Source of the DNA: G965195345 sp965277625
GTDB lineage: Bacteria; Pseudomonadota; Gammaproteobacteria; CAKMZV01
Direction: 5' to 3'
Length of the DNA: 64,000 nt
Assembly: GCA_965277625.1 (NCBI GenBank)
Contig: OZ255827.1
Coordinates: 1,612,001 to 1,676,000 of the forward strand
The notes beneath the pieces were generated by a model. The model did no database searches. It was given only the letters and a program-made list of their open reading frames with translations, and was not told the origin of the DNA. The position numbers and the translations under genes are program-made. This document shows positions 37,596 through 47,309 of this stretch, one piece after another (the stretch's first letter is position 1; every line of letters begins with the position of its first letter).

Positions 37596-37636
37596 ACTAA
37601 AAAACAAAGCCCTGCTTGAAAATCAAGCAGGGCTTT
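37596..37636 (-). terminator. Intrinsic terminator/attenuator between dctP and dctQ
   Basis: A perfect 14-bp inverted repeat, AAAGCCCTGCTTGA and TCAAGCAGGGCTTT with a 3-base loop, followed in the minus sense by a TTTGTTTTTT tract. It falls between the solute-binding protein gene and the membrane genes. Partial termination here would give more receptor than permease. Confidence 0.85.
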
Positions 37637-37642
37637 AAAAGG

Positions 37643-38746
37643 TTACTTATTGCGTGCTTTAATTTCGTCAGCGTACGCTTGTCCGAGTTTCGCATTTGAC
37701 GTTTGTGAACCTGCCCAATAAGGTACAGCGATGTCAGCAAACGCTTTTTGAGAATCCCATACTTTCTTAAAGAAAGCATTTTCTTTAGCATTCTTGGCTA
37801 AAGAAGCTTTGGCGGCTGCCATGTACTCAGGGAAGTAATCGGATGGTGTATCATGTAGTTGAACGCCATGATTCTCAACCAAATCTTTTAGAGCTTTACC
37901 ATTTTCAAAAATGCGATAAGCCAATGCACGCATCAAAGAAGCATCCGCAGCAACTTCCATTGCGCGTTGTTGATGCTTGGTTAGGCTACGCCATACTTTA
38001 CCATTGATGTACATATCAGCATTGACGACCACTTGGTGTAAACCTTGAAGATAGTAGTGTTTCAAAACTTTTTGGAAACCAAACACACTGTCAGGTTTTG
38101 GACAACACCATTCAGCAGCGTCGATCGTACCTTTTTGTAGTGCGGGAAGAATGTCACCACCACCCATAGCAACAGAAGCAATGCCAATGTCTTTATAAGT
38201 TTGACCTGGAATGCCTGGAGGTGTACGGAAGCGATATTTACGGAAATCTTCCATGCTGTTAATTGGCTCTTTAAACCAACCAAGTGCTTCAGGACCAACA
38301 GGTTGAAGCATCAGACCTTTGATGTCCATCTTCATTTCTTTCCAAAGATCAACATAAAGCTCTTTACCGCCACCAAACATGTACCAAGAGATGAAGGCAA
38401 TGTTATCAATCCCAACACCTGCACCAGCTACTGGTGAACCAAATAAGGCCGCTGCAGGATGGTAACCTGACCAGTAATGCGTCCAAGCAAAACCACCATC
38501 TACCAAACCTTTATTAACAGCTTCCAGGGTTTCTTTCACGCCAACGACAGCGCCAGCAGGCAAGATTTCAATCTTTACACTGCCATTAGTGAGTGCTGAG
38601 ACATTATCCGCAAAATCTTTTAACATGACGACTTCGTCAGCTTTTGTGGGTAATACCGATTGCACCTTAATAGTGACGTTCTTTGCTTGTGCGGTAATGG
38701 CAATAGCAGAGAAACAAATGAGCATCATTCGAACAATAATTTTCAT
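37643..38746 (-). CDS. TRAP transporter solute-binding protein (DctP-type)
   Basis: A 367-residue periplasmic receptor. The N-terminus MKIIVRMMLICFSAIAITAQA is a signal peptide with a likely AQA cleavage site. The family block RYRFRTPPGIPGQTYKDIGIASVAMGGGDILPALQKGTIDAAEWCCPKPD lies in the second domain, with the conserved arginine for the substrate acid near 173. It binds a charged organic acid, probably DHPS given its genes downstream. It is the first gene of the operon, divergent from the IclR regulator. Confidence 0.9.
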   Translation of the reverse strand: MKIIVRMMLICFSAIAITAQAKNVTIKVQSVLPTKADEVVMLKDFADNVSALTNGSVKIEILPAGAVVGVKETLEAVNKGLVDGGFAWTHYWSGYHPAAALFGSPVAGAGVGIDNIAFISWYMFGGGKELYVDLWKEMKMDIKGLMLQPVGPEALGWFKEPINSMEDFRKYRFRTPPGIPGQTYKDIGIASVAMGGGDILPALQKGTIDAAEWCCPKPDSVFGFQKVLKHYYLQGLHQVVVNADMYINGKVWRSLTKHQQRAMEVAADASLMRALAYRIFENGKALKDLVENHGVQLHDTPSDYFPEYMAAAKASLAKNAKENAFFKKVWDSQKAFADIAVPYWAGSQTSNAKLGQAYADEIKARNK

Positions 38747-38934
38747 AATATATCCTTTTTCGATCAGTTCTTGAAAACATAGTGAACACCTAATTGTATT
38801 GCCTCCAAAGAGCCATCAATTATGTAGTCACTGTTAAATCTGAAATACTGGCGTGACAAAATATCACTCAGCAAACATTTTTCAACTCTATCACAGCAAT
38901 AATTCATGTGTCAATAAAAACCAATGCAATTTAT

Positions 38935-38963
38935 AAAAAATGAGACTTGGCGTCTCATTTTTT
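38935..38963. promoter_or_regulatory. Palindrome between dctP and the IclR regulator
   Basis: A 12-bp inverted repeat AAAAAATGAGAC / GTCTCATTTTTT with a 5-base spacer (TTGGC). It lies about midway in the 277-base divergent region. A symmetric site of this kind in front of an IclR gene suggests an operator controlling both directions, though it also resembles a short stem-loop terminator because of its T-tract. Confidence 0.5.
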
Positions 38964-39023
38964 GCATTTTTTAATAAAATAATTGATAATAAAAGGTCTG
39001 AACTGTTCGATAAAGAGGCCAAG

Positions 39024-39803
39024 ATGAATGATAAAACCCCCGTTATCCTGCGCGGATTAGTCGTGCTTGAAACCATGGCGCATTTTAAAAGACCAGCATC
39101 GGCGGCTGAAATTATTGAGAAAACGCAACTCCCCAAACCAACCATCCATCGAATTTTGATTCAATTAGAATCAGCTGGCTATATTTACCGGCACGCATTA
39201 ACGCGTACATACGCCCTCAGCCACAAACTCGTGCATTTCGCTTACGATATATCAAACCATGAAGTTTATAAAGGCGCGGGGCATAATATATTAAAACAAT
39301 TGTCCATAGAAACCAACGAAACTTGTAACTGTACAATATTTAATGGCAGGAGCATTACTTACTATGACCGTGTCGAAGCAAATTGGCCATTACGATTACA
39401 GCTACCCATTGGCTCGGAATTGCCCATTCATTGCACAGCAAGTGGCAAATTATTTCTGGCATACCTTCCCAAAAAAGCACGCCTTCATTTACTCAACTCT
39501 TTGGATTTAAAACCACGAACGGCCGCCTCATACACAGATGCCACAAGGCTGTACAATCACTTGCGAACCGTTCGTTCACAAGGATACAGCCTAGACAATG
39601 AAGAATTTTATGAAGGCACCGTTGCCATTGCTGTACCCGTATTTCGCATGCATAACAACGTCAGAACCATGCTTTTTACGGTCGCCATTCAAGCGCCAAA
39701 TTCGCGTAAAACCATTCAAGAATTGATGGATTATTTGGAGCCCCTCAAAGCGGCTGCTAAAAAAATTGAGCACATCTATGAAGACTTAGACAATGACAAT
39801 TAA
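39024..39803 (+). CDS. IclR-family regulator of the DHPS operon
   Basis: A 259-residue IclR protein. The winged-helix domain spans about residues 1-80 (ILRGLVVLETMAHFKRPASAAEI, then PKPTIHRILIQLESAGYI) and the C-terminal effector domain includes YYDRVEANWPLRLQLPIGSELPIHCTASGKLFLAYLP. The ATG at 39024 was chosen over one at 38940, which would read through the palindrome. In Cupriavidus the DHPS genes are controlled by an IclR-type HpsR, so this is the natural regulator here. It is divergent from dctP. Confidence 0.88.
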   Translation: MNDKTPVILRGLVVLETMAHFKRPASAAEIIEKTQLPKPTIHRILIQLESAGYIYRHALTRTYALSHKLVHFAYDISNHEVYKGAGHNILKQLSIETNETCNCTIFNGRSITYYDRVEANWPLRLQLPIGSELPIHCTASGKLFLAYLPKKARLHLLNSLDLKPRTAASYTDATRLYNHLRTVRSQGYSLDNEEFYEGTVAIAVPVFRMHNNVRTMLFTVAIQAPNSRKTIQELMDYLEPLKAAAKKIEHIYEDLDNDN

Positions 39804-39892
39804 GGCATATTTGAAACAGTTTTGATGATGCATTCTCATACGCTGTGCTGAGCGGCAACAAGACTGCTATAACCCCTTAATCAGACATTCTA

Positions 39893-40753
39893 TTAACTTT
39901 TGCTCTTTCGCTCAAACAGTGGTACTAAAGCATAGAGAAATAAGGTCAGCAATACGATTAAGCCACCGACAATAACCAAGACACTGGGTTGTTCACGAAT
40001 AACAATCCACGAAATCAAAATCCCTAAAACCGTTTCTAACGGCATAACCATGCCCACCTCTGCCGCCGATATGAAACGCGGTGCGATGCTCAGGAGTAGT
40101 AAAGATATGGATACAATACCACTCATCAGTATGACATAAATTGTATCCTGAGCGGACAAGAAGAAAGTCGGCGCAATAATCGCAGCGATTATCGCCGTTA
40201 TAAATGCACTCAACGACATGGCAGGCACCATATTGAACGATTTACATTTGCGCATGATGGTAAAACTAATACCTAATGCCAGTGCGGTATTCAGGGCTAA
40301 AAGATCCCCAATTAAATGAACATCGCCAATATTATCAGACACGATTGTTACAACGCCAACCACCACCGACAACATGGCAATCCAGGTAATGGGCTTGGTT
40401 TTTTCCCTGAGGGCAAAATGGGCAATCACAGCCGTCATCAAAGGGGAAGTGCTGAGGATGATCAAGGTATTGGTAACGGTCGTGTGCTCAATGGCAAATA
40501 TAAAAGAAAACGTACCGACACTGAAAAAAAATGCCAAATAAATGCCTAAACGACCAATTTTTTTATATTCGCTAATGGTCTTTCGACCATACATCATGGT
40601 AAGGATTAATGATATGCCTACACCAACGGCCACTCCTCGCCAAAAAAGAATGGTTAAACTGTCGGACGCCATTAATTTAATCAGCACCGCATCGGGACTG
40701 AGAATAACAACGCTTAATACAGCTAACAAGTAGCCTTTTAAATTTGTTGTCAC
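39893..40753 (-). CDS. EamA/DMT-family transporter
   Basis: A 286-residue protein with ten hydrophobic segments arranged as two five-span repeats, with the family blocks ALIVLSTSPLMTAVIAHFALREKTKPI (about 96-122) and EVGMVMPLETVLGILISWIVIREQPS near the end. Members export metabolites, amino acids or sulfur compounds. It converges on the IclR gene with a 90-base gap. Export of a product of sulfonate breakdown is possible. The substrate cannot be read from sequence. Confidence 0.82.
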   Translation of the reverse strand: MTTNLKGYLLAVLSVVILSPDAVLIKLMASDSLTILFWRGVAVGVGISLILTMMYGRKTISEYKKIGRLGIYLAFFFSVGTFSFIFAIEHTTVTNTLIILSTSPLMTAVIAHFALREKTKPITWIAMLSVVVGVVTIVSDNIGDVHLIGDLLALNTALALGISFTIMRKCKSFNMVPAMSLSAFITAIIAAIIAPTFFLSAQDTIYVILMSGIVSISLLLLSIAPRFISAAEVGMVMPLETVLGILISWIVIREQPSVLVIVGGLIVLLTLFLYALVPLFERKSKS

Positions 40754-40959
40754 GCTGGGGTAGATATTGTAATTAGGGGTTGAATGTTTGTAAACTGCTC
40801 AGCATTCTAACAGTGAATACTTTAATTTATCTATGTCTTTATCAGACTGTTTAATTGGCTTTTCATTATTCAAAAGAATGTAGAATGGATGCGTCTTTTG
40901 CGACAACCGCGTTACCATTTCTTTCACCCCTATAATGCAAATATTACGAGTAAAATTTA

Positions 40960-42384
40960 ATGCCGACCTCTCATAATCGCAACACCTTATTCATTACCCT
41001 CTCTGTTTGTTTTGGTTTTCTGACCACACCCGTCACCATCTCTGGAATTAACGTTGTCATTCCATCAATCAGCGCCGAATTTGGCTTGAATGCCATTTTG
41101 ACAAATTGGGTTTTAGCGCTCTTTATATTGAGCAATTGTGCATTCATCTTGCCTGCCGGTCGTCTGGCCGATAACTATGGGCGCAAAAGAATTTATATGC
41201 TGGGCGGCTGGCTCCTCGTCGTAGGGGCGCTTGTCAGTATCCTTGCTCCTTCAGAGTTCATTTTCTTTGTCGGTCGCTTTGTTCAAGGGATGGCGGTTGC
41301 CATGATATTTTCCTCAGGCTTAGCTTTGATCGTCAGCGCCGTGCCCAAGAAAGATCGAGGACTCTATCTGGGGCTCACCTCAGCTTGTGTTTATGTAGGA
41401 CTGTCGATTGGCCCACTGATTGGTGGTTGGTTAGAAAGTGCCTATGGTTGGCGCAGTTGTTTTATGGCCATCATTGTTGCCATTATTGGCGTAAATGGTA
41501 TTTTGCTCGCCACTTATGGACAGGACTGGAAAGCCGCAGAAAAAAAAGCCCTTGATATATCGGGCAGTTTATTCTTAGCATTGGCCATCGGTGGTTTAGT
41601 CATTGGAACGACTTTGATCAATCAATCCTACGCCATCTGGATCTTTTGTTCCAGTGTCATATTTTTCTTGATCTTTATACGCTTACAAAAACGCCGAACC
41701 CATCCTTTGATACGCTTGGATTTACTCCGTAAAAACACGGCCTTATTACATGGGTCTTTGGCGAGTTTTTTGATGTACACGGGGAATTATACCGTGCCCT
41801 TTTTAATGGCACTTTGCATGCAGTATGTTTATATGATGAGCGCTTTCGAGGCAGGCACCATCATTATTTGGCAGGCCATTGCCATGACGATTGCTGCGCT
41901 ATTGGTGAGCAAGTTATCACAAATTTATGAACCCCGAACCTTGGCTTTTTCAGGGGTGACGCTCTATAGTATCGGGCTGTTAACCTTGGCTTACAAATTA
42001 CAACAAAACGACATTGTAGGGATGCAATACGCGCTTTTTGTGATAGGATTCGGCTTTGGCTTTTTCAGCGCACCCAACAACACCATGGGATTAAGCAAGG
42101 TCAGCGATGATCGAATGGGCATAGGGGCAGGATTAATAAATTTTGCCCGTGTTTTTGGCAATATCGCTGGCAGTCTTATTGTGCTGTTATTAACCGCCAT
42201 TTTTGTCGGTCAAGTCGCTTTTTCGGTAGAAACCACCGTAGAGTTACTGCTCATTGCCAAAATCAGCTTTGTCACTGGTGCGATTTTAGCTGTAGTGGCG
42301 ATTGTGATTATTCTAAAACAAGCCGACATCAATCCAAAACGCATCGATGCTTTGAAAGATAAAACTTCTGATTTGGGACATTAA
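40960..42384 (+). CDS. MFS drug/metabolite exporter (DHA2 type)
   Basis: A 474-residue protein with about 14 spans, MFS motif A in GRLADNYGRKRIYMLGG (about 67-83) and the N-terminal VTISGINVVIPSISAEF segment typical of 14-span multidrug exporters of the EmrB/QacA group. The gene diverges from the EamA exporter across 206 bases, with a possible -10 TATAAT at about 40932. A substrate is not evident. Confidence 0.85.
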   Translation: MPTSHNRNTLFITLSVCFGFLTTPVTISGINVVIPSISAEFGLNAILTNWVLALFILSNCAFILPAGRLADNYGRKRIYMLGGWLLVVGALVSILAPSEFIFFVGRFVQGMAVAMIFSSGLALIVSAVPKKDRGLYLGLTSACVYVGLSIGPLIGGWLESAYGWRSCFMAIIVAIIGVNGILLATYGQDWKAAEKKALDISGSLFLALAIGGLVIGTTLINQSYAIWIFCSSVIFFLIFIRLQKRRTHPLIRLDLLRKNTALLHGSLASFLMYTGNYTVPFLMALCMQYVYMMSAFEAGTIIIWQAIAMTIAALLVSKLSQIYEPRTLAFSGVTLYSIGLLTLAYKLQQNDIVGMQYALFVIGFGFGFFSAPNNTMGLSKVSDDRMGIGAGLINFARVFGNIAGSLIVLLLTAIFVGQVAFSVETTVELLLIAKISFVTGAILAVVAIVIILKQADINPKRIDALKDKTSDLGH

Positions 42385-42400
42385 ACCCATTTGAAAAGTG

Positions 42401-43111
42401 CTATACAAAAAGCGCTAAAAGGCCAATTAAAATCGGTTGATGAATCAAATAAATCCACAGCGAATATTTTGACATAAAGGCAATGATACGCTGGCTGTAT
42501 TGTTCATTTTGAGTAAAGACATACAGCCGATAATGGCCCACATAAATACCGATTAAAACAGCGCTTATCCAAGGAATAAGAGGCACTGAATCTTCGGACC
42601 TATACGGCAAGCCCAGCCACGGTTGCACCCATTCAAACAACCCATGAACCCCAATCCAATCAGCATTGTAAAGCAAGAGAATGATGAGGGCCACACTCAG
42701 GGCCACATTGGGGTTATTTCTAAACAACAATGCCACCACAGAGCCGATCAAAATAAAATGCAAAATACCAAAATATATCCAAGAATTTGGAAATTGTGTA
42801 TAGCTGCCAATGCTCACCACAATGCTCGCCAGACCGAGAATGATTAAGCGTCTGATCAGTTTTTTAACGCGGATGTGCGGCGTATGCGACAGCACAATAC
42901 TGATTCCCACACAAACTAAGAACAACGTCATAATTAAATAGCGAAATGCGCGCCATTCAACGTGATTATTGGGGTTGATGTCGTGCACCCCAAAAACAAA
43001 CAAATCAAAATTAAAGTGATACACCACCATCAGTACAATGGCCAAAGCCCGAATAAAATCAAGGCTGTATGACCGACCAGATTCGTGCTTTAATTGATTT
43101 GTCGCTGACAT
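42401..43111 (-). CDS. DUF1624 (heparan-alpha-glucosaminide N-acetyltransferase-like) membrane protein
   Basis: A 236-residue membrane protein whose N-terminus RSYSLDFIRALAIVLMVVYHFNFDLFVFG (about 11-39) matches the DUF1624 family, followed by about seven more spans. Family members are thought to transfer acetyl groups across membranes. The protein is short but complete in the family's usual range. It lies convergent to the MFS gene (16 bases), with secA just upstream. Confidence 0.75.
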   Translation of the reverse strand: MSATNQLKHESGRSYSLDFIRALAIVLMVVYHFNFDLFVFGVHDINPNNHVEWRAFRYLIMTLFLVCVGISIVLSHTPHIRVKKLIRRLIILGLASIVVSIGSYTQFPNSWIYFGILHFILIGSVVALLFRNNPNVALSVALIILLLYNADWIGVHGLFEWVQPWLGLPYRSEDSVPLIPWISAVLIGIYVGHYRLYVFTQNEQYSQRIIAFMSKYSLWIYLIHQPILIGLLALFV

Positions 43112-43177
43112 AAATGAATTAGCTGACTAAGCAAGTTTTCTAATCTGTGACGCTGAGTCAGCGCAGACTTGGCATTG

Positions 43178-45961
43178 TCAGGCTTTGCCATGACATTTTT
43201 TGTATTTTTTACCCGAGCCACAAGGGCAAGGTTCGTTCCGCCCAACCTTCCGCCCTTCACGCTGATAAGGGCTTTGGACAGGTACTGGGGCTTGATTTGA
43301 AGCCGCAGGTGATTGAAAGCTGCTACTTGGCGCAGGTTTTGGCCGACTCATTTCTTCAGGTGCGGTGAAATTCTTAATCTTAGAATGGCCCAAGTTTACA
43401 TCGTCTGCTTGACGACGTTTCTCGTCTATGGCCTCAACATCGGCCTCATCTTGTAGCTGCACAAAGCATAATACTTTGGTCACATCATGGCGAACATTGT
43501 CAAGCAGCTCTTCAAACATTTCAAAAGCTTCTTTTTTATATTCTTGCAGCGGATTCCTTTGGGCATAGCCGCGTAAATGAATGCCTTGACGCAAGTAATC
43601 TAAGCCTGCCAAATGTTCTTTCCAAAGACTGTCCAATACCTGCAATAGCACGGCTTTTTCAAAATGACGAATGACGTTTTCGCCCACCTTGTCAGATTTT
43701 TGTTTATATACTTGCTCTATGGCCGATAGAATATTTTCCTTAAGACCTGCTTCAGCCAGAAGATCATCTTCATCTAACCAAGTTTGTAGGGGTAAGCGAA
43801 TATTGTATTCTTCTTTGAGCGCCTCCTCCAATGATGAAATGTCCCAAAGTTCAGAAATACTGCCAGGCGGGATGTAGGTGGCAACAGTGGCATGTACATC
43901 CTCTTCACGTAATCGCGCAACATAATCTCCCCAATCATCAAATTCCATGATGTCATTGCGCTGTTGGTAAATCACTTTTCTTTGATCATTCACCACATTG
44001 TCATACTCTAACAGCTGCTTTCTAATCTCAAAGTTTCGACCTTCTACTTTCTTTTGAGCGTTGGCAATGGCTTTGGTCACCCAATTGTGTTCAATGGCTT
44101 CTCCTTGATCCAATCCCAATTTTTGCATCATCCCGCGCATTTTGTCCGAGGCAAATATGCGCATCAGATCGTCTTCCAATGAAAGATAAAAAATACTGCT
44201 GCCTGGATCACCTTGACGACCGGCACGACCTCTTAATTGGTTATCCACCCGTCTGGACTCATGGCGTTCGGTGCCGATGACGTGCAGACCGCCTAAAGCA
44301 ATAACCTTATCGTGATTGACCTGCCATTCTTGCCGCATCCGCTCCATTTCTTGTTCAGATATGCCCTCAATCTGGCTGATTTCAAATTCAACATTGCCAC
44401 CCAATACAATGTCTGTTCCGCGACCGGCCATATTTGTTGCAATGGTCACCGCCCCCAATTGACCCGCTTGGGCTATGATGGTGGCTTCACGTTCGTTTTG
44501 TTTGGCATTCAACACAGCGTGTTTTAACTTGGCTTTGTTCAACGCTTCCGACAGGCGTTCAGAGCTGTCAATGGAGGCTGTACCAACCAAAATGGGCTGT
44601 TCTGTTTCGTGGATTTTTTTAATGTCATTGACCAAGGCATCAAATTTTTCTGCCTCACTCAGATAGACCACATCAATGAAATCTTTTCTCTTAACAGGTA
44701 CATTCGGTGGGATAACCACAACATTAAGGCTGTAGATTTGCTGAAGCTCAATGGCTTCTGTATCCGCCGTACCAGTCATTCCTGATAATTTACCGTAGAG
44801 CCTAAAATAGTTTTGAAATGTAATCGATGCCAAGGTTTGGTTTTCATTCTGAATGGGCACCTTTTCCTTTGCTTCGATCGCCTGATGCAAACCATCTGAC
44901 CAACGTCTGCCCTGCATCTTACGACCAGTAAATTCATCAATAATCACAATTTCAGAGTTTTCAATAATGTAATCGGTGTTCTTTTCGTACAAGGTATGCG
45001 CCCTGATCGAGGCGGTGATGTTTTGCATCAAATTGATGTTACGCGCATCATACAAATTGGCATCTTTGGCTAATATGCCTTTGTTATAGAGAAACTTCTC
45101 AACCCGCTCATGACCAGCATCGGTCAATGTCACTGAACGATTTTTCTCATCTAAAATATAATCGCCTGGCTTATAGTCTTCACTCGGAATGCCCTCTTTA
45201 TTGATTTCACCAATTTGTTTGACCAAACTTTTGGGGATGCCGTTCAATTTACCATAAATTTCTACATCGTCTTCAGATTGCCCTGAAATGATTAACGGCG
45301 TTCTCGCTTCATCGATCAAAATGGAATCCACTTCATCGACTATGGCAAATGCGTGCCCTCTTTGCATCCGATCATCCGCCGAAAATGCCATGTTATCGCG
45401 CAAATAATCGAAACCGAATTCATTGTTGGTGCCGTAGGTGATATCCGCATTGTATTGACGGTACTTGTTTTTCCACAATTGTCCGCTCAGAATGACTCCG
45501 ACGGTTAATCCCAAAAACAAATAGACCTGACCCATCCATTCCGAGTCTCTTTTGGCCAAATAATCATTGACTGTGACCACATGAACGCCATCACCCTTTA
45601 AGGCATTCAGATAGGCCGCTAAGGTGGCAACCAATGTTTTACCTTCACCTGTTCCCATTTCAGCTATCCTGCCATCGTGCAAGACCATACCCCCAATCAA
45701 CTGCACATCAAAATGACGCATGCCAAGCACCCTTCGGCTCGCTTCACGACAAACGGCAAAGGCTTCTGGTAGCAAACTGTCTAAGGATTCTCCTGATTCT
45801 AATCGTTCCTTAAAATGCGGCGTTTTGTCTTGTAATTGTGTATCACTCAAATCCTTCAGCCCATCCTCTAACGAGTTGATTGCTTGGATACGTTTTTGAT
45901 ATTTTTTTATGGTGCGGCTATTGCTTGTTCCAAAAATGGATTGAAGGGCGCTGTTTATCAT
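43178..45961 (-). CDS. secA: Preprotein translocase ATPase SecA
   Basis: A 927-residue SecA. The Walker A motif is MGTGEGKTLVA (about 104-114), Walker B is FAIVDEVDSILIDEAR, the second NBD carries TNMAGRGTDIVLGGN and the RGRAGRQGDPGSS motif, and the C-terminal zinc-binding tail is GRNEPCPCGSGKKYKKCHG. It drives export of unfolded proteins through SecYEG. It is divergent from the TAXI receptor gene. Confidence 0.98.
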   Translation of the reverse strand: MINSALQSIFGTSNSRTIKKYQKRIQAINSLEDGLKDLSDTQLQDKTPHFKERLESGESLDSLLPEAFAVCREASRRVLGMRHFDVQLIGGMVLHDGRIAEMGTGEGKTLVATLAAYLNALKGDGVHVVTVNDYLAKRDSEWMGQVYLFLGLTVGVILSGQLWKNKYRQYNADITYGTNNEFGFDYLRDNMAFSADDRMQRGHAFAIVDEVDSILIDEARTPLIISGQSEDDVEIYGKLNGIPKSLVKQIGEINKEGIPSEDYKPGDYILDEKNRSVTLTDAGHERVEKFLYNKGILAKDANLYDARNINLMQNITASIRAHTLYEKNTDYIIENSEIVIIDEFTGRKMQGRRWSDGLHQAIEAKEKVPIQNENQTLASITFQNYFRLYGKLSGMTGTADTEAIELQQIYSLNVVVIPPNVPVKRKDFIDVVYLSEAEKFDALVNDIKKIHETEQPILVGTASIDSSERLSEALNKAKLKHAVLNAKQNEREATIIAQAGQLGAVTIATNMAGRGTDIVLGGNVEFEISQIEGISEQEMERMRQEWQVNHDKVIALGGLHVIGTERHESRRVDNQLRGRAGRQGDPGSSIFYLSLEDDLMRIFASDKMRGMMQKLGLDQGEAIEHNWVTKAIANAQKKVEGRNFEIRKQLLEYDNVVNDQRKVIYQQRNDIMEFDDWGDYVARLREEDVHATVATYIPPGSISELWDISSLEEALKEEYNIRLPLQTWLDEDDLLAEAGLKENILSAIEQVYKQKSDKVGENVIRHFEKAVLLQVLDSLWKEHLAGLDYLRQGIHLRGYAQRNPLQEYKKEAFEMFEELLDNVRHDVTKVLCFVQLQDEADVEAIDEKRRQADDVNLGHSKIKNFTAPEEMSRPKPAPSSSFQSPAASNQAPVPVQSPYQREGRKVGRNEPCPCGSGKKYKKCHGKA

Positions 45962-46073
45962 GTAACTAAAAATTTAGGGGACGAGTTATAAAAATGAATT
46001 CAAATATTGAATTGAGGTAGTAAAATGGTATATGGATGTCTATTTTAACATTTTACAAAGTGAGAGTACTATC

Positions 46074-47084
46074 ATGCGTTTTATAAATATTTTAATTTGC
46101 TTATTTGCATTAGCATTATCAATCAACATCAGCTCAGCTAACGCTAAGCCCAAGCCAGGCAGTTATATTTTGGCAACAGCCAGTGCTGGCGGAACCTACT
46201 ACCCTGTGGGTGTTGCTTTGGCAACCTTAACCAAAGTAAAAATACAACCCAAGTTTAAGGTGAGCATTTCGGCCATCAATTCAGCTGGTTCGGGCGAAAA
46301 CGTTAAATTATTACGCGAAGATGAAGCCCAATTTGCCATTTTACAGGGGTTATACGGATCCTATGCATGGTCTGGAACAGGTCCCATTAAGCAAAAGCAA
46401 TCACAATTGCGCTCGGTTTCCATGTTGTGGCAGAACGTAGAGCAGATCATCATCAGCTCTGAATACGCCAAATCGGGTACGGTATCTGACCTCAATAGCA
46501 TTCCCAATAGTGCCCACTTGGCATTGGGGAAAAAGAATTCAGGCACTATCGGTTCCAATCGCGAAATATTTGCCAATCTGGGTATCAACATTGACCAATA
46601 CAAATTGGTTCATGCAGGTTATGGGCCTTCGGCAACAGCACTTCAAGATGGTCGTGTGGTGGGCATCAACACCCCTGCAGGTGTTCCCACAGGTGCGATA
46701 ACAAAATTGCTTGCATCAGTTTCGGATAAAGTCACTTTACTCGACATGTCCGATGCTCAAGCTAAGAAAGCAGACGGTGGTCGCAACCTATGGACACGCT
46801 ATGTCATTCCAGCAAACACCTATCCCAATCAGCCAAAGGCATGGAATACCATCGCTCAACCGAACTTTCTTGCCACAAACCAAGACGTTGATGAAGAATT
46901 TGTTTATCTTTTGACTAAAACCATGTATGAAAATCTGCCCTTCCTCAATGCCATCCACAAAGCCACAAAAGCCATGCATTTGGAAAAAGCCATTGCCGGT
47001 TTACCTGTGCCTTTGCATAAAGGGGCTGCGCGATTCTATAAAGAAAAAGGTATAAAAATACCAGCGCATTTATTGGTTGATTAA
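46074..47084 (+). CDS. TAXI-family TRAP transporter solute receptor
   Basis: A 336-residue periplasmic receptor with a signal peptide in MRFINILICLFALALS...SANA and the TAXI start YILATASAGGTYYPVGVALATL at about 32-53. The ATG at 46074 was preferred to one at 46032 since it starts a signal peptide and follows GAGAG. The family binds glutamate, other carboxylates or small organics. It is in an operon with the duplicated permease start and the fused permease. Confidence 0.88.
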   Translation: MRFINILICLFALALSINISSANAKPKPGSYILATASAGGTYYPVGVALATLTKVKIQPKFKVSISAINSAGSGENVKLLREDEAQFAILQGLYGSYAWSGTGPIKQKQSQLRSVSMLWQNVEQIIISSEYAKSGTVSDLNSIPNSAHLALGKKNSGTIGSNREIFANLGINIDQYKLVHAGYGPSATALQDGRVVGINTPAGVPTGAITKLLASVSDKVTLLDMSDAQAKKADGGRNLWTRYVIPANTYPNQPKAWNTIAQPNFLATNQDVDEEFVYLLTKTMYENLPFLNAIHKATKAMHLEKAIAGLPVPLHKGAARFYKEKGIKIPAHLLVD

Positions 47085-47135
47085 GGATTTCAGTCAGTTT
47101 TAACAGATACTACTCTATGATTAAGAAAACCGATC

Positions 47136-47309
47136 ATGACCCAATCGTCTCATTGGGATCGCATGCCCAACAGCATTGCTGAAGAGATCGATAAAAATCG
47201 TCAAGATCGGTTTTTCTTTATCTACCTAAACAGCCTTACCTTCATACCTTCGTCGATCGATGGTCTGATTAACATTATCATTTTCTGTCCTGCAGAAAAC
47301 CGATCATGA
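47136..47309 (+). CDS. 57-codon upstream copy 1 of the TRAP permease start
   Basis: Begins ATG ACC CAA and reads 57 residues. Its first 27 codons match the true permease start closely (NSIAEEIDKNRQDRF), then it diverges, ending ENRS with a TGA that overlaps the ATG of copy 2 as ATGA. The unit from its ATG to the next ATG is exactly 170 bases. Over that unit it matches copy 2 at 158 of 170 bases. No strong ribosome binding site precedes it. It may be a degenerate duplicate or a coupled leader ORF. Confidence 0.6.
   Translation: MTQSSHWDRMPNSIAEEIDKNRQDRFFFIYLNSLTFIPSSIDGLINIIIFCPAENRS

Noticed and set aside
38940..39023. A longer IclR start at 38940.
   Set aside because: It would translate through a 12-bp palindrome and adds a hydrophobic stretch foreign to the family. 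The start at 39024 fits the family length.
46032..46073. A longer start for the TAXI receptor.
   Set aside because: The extra residues break the signal peptide. The ATG at 46074 gives a normal export signal.
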